This document shows positions 58,124 to 64,000 of a DNA stretch of 64,000 nucleotides, piece after piece. This DNA comes from Paracidovorax valerianellae. Lineage in GTDB: Bacteria; Pseudomonadota; Gammaproteobacteria; Burkholderiales; Burkholderiaceae_C. A program made the position numbers and the translations under genes. The notes under the pieces were generated by a model. That model searched no databases and was not told the DNA's origin. It saw only the letters and a list, made by a program, of their open reading frames with translations. Numbering within the stretch: the first letter of the stretch is position 1; the number at the start of each line of letters is the position of its first letter. The stretch is from positions 124,001-188,000 of the forward strand of contig NZ_FMZC01000002.1 of the NCBI RefSeq assembly GCF_900102625.1, in the 5' to 3' direction.

Positions 58124-59591
58124 CGGCCTGCTCAAGTGGCTGATGATCCCGATGGCCGCGCTGCTGGTGTTCGTGGGGATCCAGGTGTTTTCCGGGGACA
58201 AGGCCCATCGCGCGGCATCGGGCGAGGTGTCGGCCCAGCTCACCCCGGAGGAGATGAAGGCGCTCGGCATCGATGGCGACACACCGCGCGACACGGTCGC
58301 CACGCTGGTGGCGCAGGTCAAGCAGTTGCGCAACGAGCTGCAGACCTCGCTGGGCGACAACAAGAACCAGCGCGCCGAGAACGAGCGCCTGCGCCAGCGC
58401 GAGAGCGCCATCGACCAGCGAATCCAGGCCGCGCTCGACAGCGAGCGCAGTCGCCTGCAGCAAGAGCGCGACCAGGTGGCCGGCGACAAGCAGCAGACCC
58501 AGGGCCTGCTGCAGGACCTGCAGCACAAGCTCGACCAGATGGGCGGCAAGAACGGCAATGCGGACCTGCCGGTCGGCCTCGGACTCGAAGAGGGCGACGG
58601 CAAGGGATTCGGCGCGGCCGCCGGCACGCACGGGGTGCGCTGGATCGAGCCCGACGATGCGCGGCCGGAAGGCGCCAAGGGTGCGACGGCGCCCACTGGC
58701 AAGGCGGACCGGTTTCCGATGCGCTTCGGCGTCGCCGATTCCGCCGGCGGCCCATCGGTCCCGTCCTCGGCGGCGGCCCTGGCCGATGGCGGCGCGTCGA
58801 CGAAGGCCTCGGCCAAGGCCGTCTACACGGTTCCCACCAACGCCACGCTCATGGGGTCGGTCGCGATGACGGCCCTGATCGGGCGCGTGCCCATCGACGG
58901 GACAGTGAACGACCCCTATCCGTTCAAGGTCCTGGTGGGGCCGGACAACCTCACGGCCAACGGTATCGACCTGCCGGAGGTGGCGGGCGCCGTGGTCAGC
59001 GGCACCGCATCCGGCGACTGGACGCTGTCATGCGTGCGCGGCCAGATCCGCTCGGTGACCTTCGTGTTTCGCGACGGCACGATCCGGACGGTGCCCGAGG
59101 ACAAGGGCCAGGGGGGTGGCAACCCCACCAATGCGGGCACGGGTAACGCCGCCGATGGCCACGGCCCCATCCTGGGCGGCCTGGGCTGGATCAGCGATCC
59201 GCACGGAATCCCCTGCGTCAGCGGCGAACGCCGCAGCAACGCGCAGCAGTATCTGGGCTCGCAGGCCCTCATCACCGCCGCCGGTGCCGGCGCCGCCTCG
59301 CTGATCAAGAGCGACAGCGGCAACGTGGCCGTGGTCAGCAACGGCAACGGCGCCCTGGGCACGGTGGGCATCTCCGGCAACGAAGCCATGGGCCGCATCC
59401 TGGCCGGTGGCGTTCAGGAGATGTCGCAGTGGGTGAACAAGCTCTACGGCCAAGCGTTCGCCGCCGTCTACGTGCCGCCCGGCGCCCAGGTCGCCATCCA
59501 TCTCGAACAGCCCTTGCAGATCGATTACGACGCGCAGGGGCGCAAGGTCAACCACACCCTCGGAGGCGCGCATGCGATGGACCTGGACTAA
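58113..59591 (+). CDS. TIGR03752 family ICE protein, TraB/VirB10-like
   Basis: Encodes 492 residues. One membrane segment at the N-terminus (LLKWLMIPMAALLVFVGIQV) is followed by a coiled coil (about 70-150, from AQVKQLRNELQTSLGDNKNQ to QGLLQDLQHKLDQMG). The C-terminal barrel has KAVYTVPTNATLMGSVAMTA, LIGRVPIDGTVNDPYPFKVL, ANGIDLPEVAGAVVSGTASG and AAVYVPPGAQVAIHLEQPL, the conserved channel-spanning region. The 11-base overlap with the upstream gene and the 20-base overlap with the next suggest tight coupling. Confidence 0.93.
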   Translation: MQSNGLLKWLMIPMAALLVFVGIQVFSGDKAHRAASGEVSAQLTPEEMKALGIDGDTPRDTVATLVAQVKQLRNELQTSLGDNKNQRAENERLRQRESAIDQRIQAALDSERSRLQQERDQVAGDKQQTQGLLQDLQHKLDQMGGKNGNADLPVGLGLEEGDGKGFGAAAGTHGVRWIEPDDARPEGAKGATAPTGKADRFPMRFGVADSAGGPSVPSSAAALADGGASTKASAKAVYTVPTNATLMGSVAMTALIGRVPIDGTVNDPYPFKVLVGPDNLTANGIDLPEVAGAVVSGTASGDWTLSCVRGQIRSVTFVFRDGTIRTVPEDKGQGGGNPTNAGTGNAADGHGPILGGLGWISDPHGIPCVSGERRSNAQQYLGSQALITAAGAGAASLIKSDSGNVAVVSNGNGALGTVGISGNEAMGRILAGGVQEMSQWVNKLYGQAFAAVYVPPGAQVAIHLEQPLQIDYDAQGRKVNHTLGGAHAMDLD

Positions 59592-60036
59592 GCCCACGGC
59601 AGCCGGGGGGGCGCTGTTCGCGCTGTCGCTGGCCCTGCTGACGGGATGCGCCACCCACAAGGAAGCACTGCTTTCCCACGGCGATCGCACCATGCGGGAT
59701 GTCTGGGACCAGGAGACGGGCGGCGGGGGCGGCGGGGGCGGCCGCGCCAACGGCCCGGCGGCGCGGCAACTGCTCGATGCGCGCCAGGTGCTGCGCCGCC
59801 CGCTCACCGAGGCCGACCGGCAGGCCATGCCCGCCGAGAACATGGCGTACACGCGCACCGCAGCAAACGAGATCTACAGGCAGTTTCACCGGCTACCCAA
59901 TCCCGACCTGGTGATGTACGTCTTCCCGCACCTGGCGGGTACCGACCCGGTGCCCGTGCCCGGCTACAGCACGGTGTTCCCCTTGTACCAGCGCATCCAG
60001 TACGCCATGCCGGGCGAGCGCGTGGAGGACTACTGA
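59572..60036 (+). CDS. TIGR03751 family conjugal transfer lipoprotein
   Basis: Encodes 154 residues. The signal peptide GALFALSLALLTGC has a lipobox Cys at about residue 26. A Gly-rich stretch follows, then ARQLLDARQVLRRPLTEADR and RQFHRLPNPDLVMYVFPHLA, the family signature. VirB7-like: an outer-membrane lipoprotein that stabilises the channel core. SD CGGAGG. It ends in TGATG, sharing a base with the ATPase start. Confidence 0.92.
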   Translation: MRWTWTKPTAAGGALFALSLALLTGCATHKEALLSHGDRTMRDVWDQETGGGGGGGGRANGPAARQLLDARQVLRRPLTEADRQAMPAENMAYTRTAANEIYRQFHRLPNPDLVMYVFPHLAGTDPVPVPGYSTVFPLYQRIQYAMPGERVEDY

Positions 60037-62945
60037 TGGTGCGGCGGCCGCGCTGGCCGTGGACAGGCCGGGACGCCGGGGCCGAGGCCCGCCGCGATCC
60101 CCCTGGAAGCGATTCCGAGGGGCCGGATGCCTGGGAGCGGCACGTCGCCGAATTGGCGGCGCACGGCATTCAAGCGCCGGGCGCCCACGCGCGCGATCCG
60201 GGCCGGCCGCGTGCCACGCTCGCCGATGAGCGCGCGCTCTACGGCGTGGCCCCCTCGTTCGTGGACATGCTGCCGTGGGTGGAGTACCTGCCCGGATCGC
60301 GCAGCGTGCTGCTGGACGATGGGGTCTCCGTGGCGGCGTTCTTCGAGCTGACGCCGATCGGCACCGAGGGGCGCGAGATGCACTGGCTGTGGCAGGCGCG
60401 CGATGCGCTGGAGAACGCTCTGCAGGATGCTTTCGACGAACTGGACGATCACCCGTGGGTGGTGCAGCTCTATGCCCAGGACGAAGCCGACTGGGAGGGC
60501 TATCTGCGCGGCCTGGACGCCTACCTGCAACCGCGAGCACGGGACACGGCGTTCACCGCGTTCTACCAGCGCTTTCTTGCCCACCACCTGCGCGCGGTGG
60601 CGAAACCGGGCGGCCTGTTCGAGGACACGGCGGTGACGCGCCTGCCCTGGCGAGGCCAGGCACGCCGCGTGCGCATGGTGGTGCACCGCCGCGTGCCCGG
60701 CACCAGCGCCCAGCGCCGCGGCCCGTCCCCGGAACAGGCCCTGGCGACGGTGTGCGACCGGCTGCAGGGCGGCCTGTCCAACGCGGGCGTGCGCGCGCAG
60801 CGCCTGGGCGCGGCCGACATCCACGCCTGGCTGCTGCGCTGGTTCAACCCCTGCCCCGCGCTGCTGGGCGACACGGCCGCAGACCGGGAGCGCTTCTATG
60901 CCCTAACCCGCTATCCCGAAGAGCGGGAAGAAGGCGAGCTGGAACTGGCCAGCGGCACCGACTTCGCGCAGCGCCTTTTCTTCGGCGCGCCGCGCTCCGA
61001 TGTCACCAACGGGCTCTGGTGGTTCGACGGCATGCCGCACCGTGCGGTGGTGATGGACCGGCTGCGCAGCGCACCAGGCACGGGCCACCTCACCGGCGAG
61101 ACGCGCAAGGGCGGCGATGCGGTCAATGCGCTGTTCGACCAGATGCCGGAGGACACGGTGATCTGCCTGACGCTGGTCGCCACGCCGCAGGACGTGCTCG
61201 AATCCCACCTCAACCACCTGGCACGCAAGGCGGTGGGCGAGACGCTGGCCTCCGAGCAGACGCGGCGCGACGTGCAGGAGGCGCGAGGGCTGATCGGCAG
61301 CGCCCACAAGCTCTACCACGGCGCCCTCGCCTTCTACCTGCGCGGGCGGGACATGGCACAGCTGGACGAGCGCGGCGTGCAGCTGGCCAACGTGATGCTC
61401 GGCGCCGGCCTGCAGCCGGTGCGCGAGGACGACGAGGTGGCGCCGCTCAACACCTACCTGCGCTGGCTGCCCTGCGTGTTCGATCCGGCCAAGGACACGC
61501 GTAAGTGGTACACGCAGCTGATGTTCGTGCAGCACGCCGCGAACCTGGCGCCCGTGTGGGGCCGCAGCCAGGGCACGGGCCATCCGGGCATCACGCTCTT
61601 CAACCGCGGCGGCGGCACCGTGACCTTCGATCCGCTCAACCGCCTGGACCGGCAGATGAACGCCCATCTTTTTTTGTTCGGCCCGACGGGTTCGGGCAAG
61701 AGCGCCACGCTCAACAACCTGCTCAACCAGGTGATGGCGATCTACCGGCCGCGGCTCTTCGTGGTGGAAGCCGGCAACAGCTTCGGCCTGTTCGGCGATT
61801 TCGCCAAACGTCTCGGGTTGACGGTGCATCGAGTCAAGCTCGCTCCCGGCGCCGGCGTCAGCCTCGCGCCGTTCGCGGATGCGCGGCGCCTCGTGGAGAC
61901 GCCGAGCCAGGTGCAGACCCTGGACGCCGATGCACTGGACGAGGATCCGGAGGCCTCAGGCCCCGCTCTCGATCACGACGAACAACGCGACGTGCTCGGG
62001 GAACTGGAGATCACCGCCCGCCTGATGATCACCGGCGGCGAGGACAAGGAGGAGGCACGCATGACACGCGCCGACCGCAGCCTGATTCGCCAGTGCATCC
62101 TGGATGCTGCCCGCCGGTGCGCGTCGCAGGCACGCACGGTGCTGACCCGCGACGTGCGCGACGCGCTGCGCGAGCGCGCAAGCGACACCACCTTGCCGGA
62201 AAGCCGGCGCACACGGCTGCTGGAGATGGCCGATGCCATGGACATGTTCTGCCAGGGGGTCGACGGAGAGATGTTCGACCGCCCCGGCACGCCCTGGCCG
62301 GAGGCCGACATCACCATCGTGGATCTGGCGACGTTTGCGCGCGAGGGCTACAACGCGCAGCTGTCGATCGCCTACATCTCGCTGATCAACACCGTCAACA
62401 ACCTCGCCGAGCGCGACCAGTTCCTGGGCCGGCCGATCATCAACGTGACGGACGAAGGCCACATCATCACCAAGAACCCGCTGCTGGCGCCCTACGTGGT
62501 CAAGATCACCAAGATGTGGCGCAAGCTCGGCGCCTGGTACTGGCTGGCGACCCAGAACCTGGACGACCTGCCCCGGGCCGCGGAACCCATGCTCAACATG
62601 ATCGAGTGGTGGATCTGCCTGTCCATGCCGCCGGACGAGGTCGAGAAGATCGCGCGGTTTCGCGAGCTCAACGCGGCGCAGAAGGCGCTGATGCTGTCGG
62701 CGCGCAAGGAAGCGGGCAAGTTCACCGAGGGCGTGGTGCTGTCGAAGTCGATGGAGCTGCTGTTCCGTGCGGTGCCGCCCAGCCTGTATCTGGCGCTCGC
62801 GATGACCGAACCGGAAGAGAAAGCCGAGCGCTTCGCGCTGATGCAGCAGCACGGGATCAGCGAACTGGAGGCAGCGCTGCGCGTGGCGGAGAAGATCGAC
62901 CGGGCGCGCGGGATCGAGCCGCTGTCGCTCGATGCGCTGGGCTGA
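60036..62945 (+). CDS. Conjugative transfer ATPase, VirB4/TraC-type (PFL_4706)
   Basis: Encodes 969 residues; the ATG at 60036 is coupled to the lipoprotein stop. The N-terminal half (to about 520) is the VirB4-type domain (SFVDMLPWVEYLPGSRSVLL; AFFELTPIGTEGREMHWLWQ). Walker A is LFLFGPTGSGKSATLNN (Gly549-Ser556). LFVVEAGNSFGLFGDFAKRL follows. Walker B is PIINVTDEGHIITKN (about 796-812), then YWLATQNLDDLPRAAEPML. The protein powers pilus and channel assembly. The C-terminus ends ARGIEPLSLDALG. Confidence 0.95.
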   Translation: MVRRPRWPWTGRDAGAEARRDPPGSDSEGPDAWERHVAELAAHGIQAPGAHARDPGRPRATLADERALYGVAPSFVDMLPWVEYLPGSRSVLLDDGVSVAAFFELTPIGTEGREMHWLWQARDALENALQDAFDELDDHPWVVQLYAQDEADWEGYLRGLDAYLQPRARDTAFTAFYQRFLAHHLRAVAKPGGLFEDTAVTRLPWRGQARRVRMVVHRRVPGTSAQRRGPSPEQALATVCDRLQGGLSNAGVRAQRLGAADIHAWLLRWFNPCPALLGDTAADRERFYALTRYPEEREEGELELASGTDFAQRLFFGAPRSDVTNGLWWFDGMPHRAVVMDRLRSAPGTGHLTGETRKGGDAVNALFDQMPEDTVICLTLVATPQDVLESHLNHLARKAVGETLASEQTRRDVQEARGLIGSAHKLYHGALAFYLRGRDMAQLDERGVQLANVMLGAGLQPVREDDEVAPLNTYLRWLPCVFDPAKDTRKWYTQLMFVQHAANLAPVWGRSQGTGHPGITLFNRGGGTVTFDPLNRLDRQMNAHLFLFGPTGSGKSATLNNLLNQVMAIYRPRLFVVEAGNSFGLFGDFAKRLGLTVHRVKLAPGAGVSLAPFADARRLVETPSQVQTLDADALDEDPEASGPALDHDEQRDVLGELEITARLMITGGEDKEEARMTRADRSLIRQCILDAARRCASQARTVLTRDVRDALRERASDTTLPESRRTRLLEMADAMDMFCQGVDGEMFDRPGTPWPEADITIVDLATFAREGYNAQLSIAYISLINTVNNLAERDQFLGRPIINVTDEGHIITKNPLLAPYVVKITKMWRKLGAWYWLATQNLDDLPRAAEPMLNMIEWWICLSMPPDEVEKIARFRELNAAQKALMLSARKEAGKFTEGVVLSKSMELLFRAVPPSLYLALAMTEPEEKAERFALMQQHGISELEAALRVAEKIDRARGIEPLSLDALG

Positions 62946-62959
62946 ACCGGAGACCAGAC

Positions 62960-63652
62960 ATGCGGCGTTTTTCCCGTTGGTGCGCCCTCCTTCGGCGCCT
63001 GGAATGGCCGACGGTCCTGGCCGCCGTGCTGGTGGTGGCGGCGATCGCGCTGGCGGTCTGGCCGCTTGCTCCCCGGCAGGGCACGACGCCTGCATCCACC
63101 ACGACAGCGGCACCACCGCTGCCGCCGGGACCGCCGTGGATCCATGGGCGGGCCGATGCACGCTTCACGGTCACGCTGTACGCGGACCTGGAGTGCCCGT
63201 ACTGCCAGGGGTATTTTCCGCAACTCAAGCGGTGGATCAATGCGAACCCGGACGTGAACCTGCAGTGGCACCACTTGCCGCTGGCCATGCACGAGCCGGC
63301 CGCTGGGAATGAGGCGCGCCTGGCCGAGTGCGCGGGAGAGGTCGAAGGACAGGTGGGTTTCTGGAAGGCTGTGGAGTGGATTTACGGACACACGCAGGGT
63401 GAAGGCCAAGGTCTGCAGGCCGGTGCTACCTATCCTGGCATGACGCCAGCGCTGCAGGCGTGCCTGGGCAGTCCACGCCCGCAGGAGGTTGTGCAGCAGC
63501 AAACCGAGGAAGCGCAACGCGCACGGGTGAGCGGGACCCCTTCGTTGCAGCTGCAGGATCGCCGTACGGGCAAGGCAATGGCATTGGCCGGGCCGATCGA
63601 AGGCGATGCACTGCTTTCAGCGATGGACCTGCTGACGCACTCCGAGAAGTAG
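62960..63652 (+). CDS. DsbA/thioredoxin-like transfer protein
   Basis: Encodes 230 residues. An N-terminal membrane segment (LEWPTVLAAVLVVAAIALAV) precedes WIHGRADARFTVTLYADLEC with PYCQGYFPQLKRWINA, giving a Cys79-Pro-Tyr-Cys82 redox motif. A cis-proline position is at VSGTPSLQLQDRRTG. The protein is membrane-anchored in the periplasm and probably a disulfide oxidase or isomerase for channel proteins. Related proteins end the core transfer cluster in PFGI-1 ICEs. The gap 63653-63928 holds no gene. Confidence 0.9.
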   Translation: MRRFSRWCALLRRLEWPTVLAAVLVVAAIALAVWPLAPRQGTTPASTTTAAPPLPPGPPWIHGRADARFTVTLYADLECPYCQGYFPQLKRWINANPDVNLQWHHLPLAMHEPAAGNEARLAECAGEVEGQVGFWKAVEWIYGHTQGEGQGLQAGATYPGMTPALQACLGSPRPQEVVQQQTEEAQRARVSGTPSLQLQDRRTGKAMALAGPIEGDALLSAMDLLTHSEK

Positions 63653-63928
63653 ACATTTGGGGTGCGTGACAAGCAACACGCTCACTACCGTGTTCGGTCG
63701 GGCTATCCTCCGTCGACGCCTGCAAGAGAGCCTTCCAATGCGGTGCCATATGGGGGATCGAGTGTGCCGCTCAATCTCCCCTGAGCTGCATGCGGCAGGG
63801 TTAGTCTCGATCTGGCAAAGCATTTCGGGGTGCAACACTATCGGTCAAAAGTAGTGCCTCGCAATGCGAAGCCGGGCTCGGCGAGTCTTGGTATGCGGAC
63901 TGGCACAACACACATGGGGGGAAGCGTC

Positions 63929-64000
63929 ATGGTGGAGTACTGCGACCTTGTAATGAAAGGTGGGATCACCAGTGGAGTGATCTATCCAAAGCTGATTGCC
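63929..64000 (+). CDS. Patatin-like phospholipase, first 24 codons, cut by the window
   Basis: The ATG at 63929 follows GGGGGGAAGCGTC, a good SD, and the frame runs to the edge: MVEYCDLVMKGGITSGVIYP then KLIA. Gly-Gly-x-x-x-Gly after a short strand (VMKGGITSGV) is the oxyanion-hole motif at the start of patatin-like lipases. An in-frame ATG at 63914 is an alternative. Patatin-like phospholipases are common effectors of anti-phage systems (for example CapV), and this one lies directly after the transfer genes, a cargo position. The catalytic Ser and Asp are outside the window. Confidence 0.75.
   Translation, partial: MVEYCDLVMKGGITSGVIYPKLIA

Overview
The window is the interior of a GC-rich integrative and conjugative element (ICE) of the PFGI-1/ICEclc/PAGI-2 class, which carries an MPF-G type conjugation system. 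The host is probably a member of the Xanthomonadaceae (Xanthomonas or a relative). This rests on three things: the set of ICE protein families (ParA/ParB, DUF2857, STY4528, TIGR03761, DUF3158, SSB, topoisomerase III, DUF3577/STY4534, DUF932, DUF3275, DUF6094, and the TIGR03745-TIGR03765 transfer set including RAQPRD), the small hypotheticals and degenerate IS5-type transposase at 46-50 kb, and the long Q-rich AHH-nuclease protein. No integrase, att site, relaxase, oriT or tRNA is visible, and both ends of the window cut through genes.

Layout. Bases 1-10980 are the partition/replication module: parA (5' end missing), a small HicA-like gene, parB, DUF2857, an STY4528 replication-type protein, TIGR03761, DUF3158, ssb, topB and a cytosine DNA methyltransferase. 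Bases 13081-26786 hold a long row of same-strand accessory backbone genes (DUF3085, DUF3577, DUF932, DUF3275, DUF6927, a DUF6094 methyltransferase, a large DEAH helicase and several unknowns). Most of these are preceded by a hairpin leader, and several leaders look like intrinsic terminators that abut the next ribosome binding site. Bases 33848-39944 are transfer module 1 (TIGR03748/PilL, a membrane coiled-coil protein, TIGR03759, lytic transglycosylase, TIGR03765, TraD, TIGR03747). Bases 55013-63652 are transfer module 2 (RAQPRD, TIGR03758, TIGR03745, TIGR03750, PFL_4703, TIGR03749, TIGR03752, TIGR03751, VirB4/TraC-type ATPase, thioredoxin-like protein). In both transfer modules genes mostly overlap by 1-20 bases.

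Cargo sits in at least five gaps of this backbone and is usually less GC-rich and often on the opposite strand: a protein with an R-x4-H HEPN-type motif (11.5-12.5 kb), which has apparently truncated a backbone gene; a HEPN/Toprim protein (16.0-17.4 kb); a DUF1629-type immunity gene followed by a 1298-residue toxin-like protein with an N-terminal AHH/GHH nuclease domain and a Q-rich body (26.9-33.7 kb); a large composite island (40-54.9 kb); and the first 24 codons of a patatin-like phospholipase at the right edge. The composite island carries a 1221-residue STAND-like NTPase with an N-terminal nuclease-like domain, a GIY-YIG protein, DUF1161, a DUF6988-like protein, secreted hypotheticals, a helicase-IV-like protein and a HEPN-like protein.

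The composite island carries recombination scars. A diverged second copy of the last 17 codons of the TIGR03747 gene lies at 46244-46294. The 3' end of the DUF6988-like gene occurs three times, two of them as orphan fragments. I read this as repeated exchange of defence and toxin cargo at fixed backbone positions. The strongest candidates for an undescribed system are the STAND/nuclease gene, the run of perfect hairpins upstream of the DUF3577 gene, and the hairpin leader family that repeats along the 13-24 kb operon.
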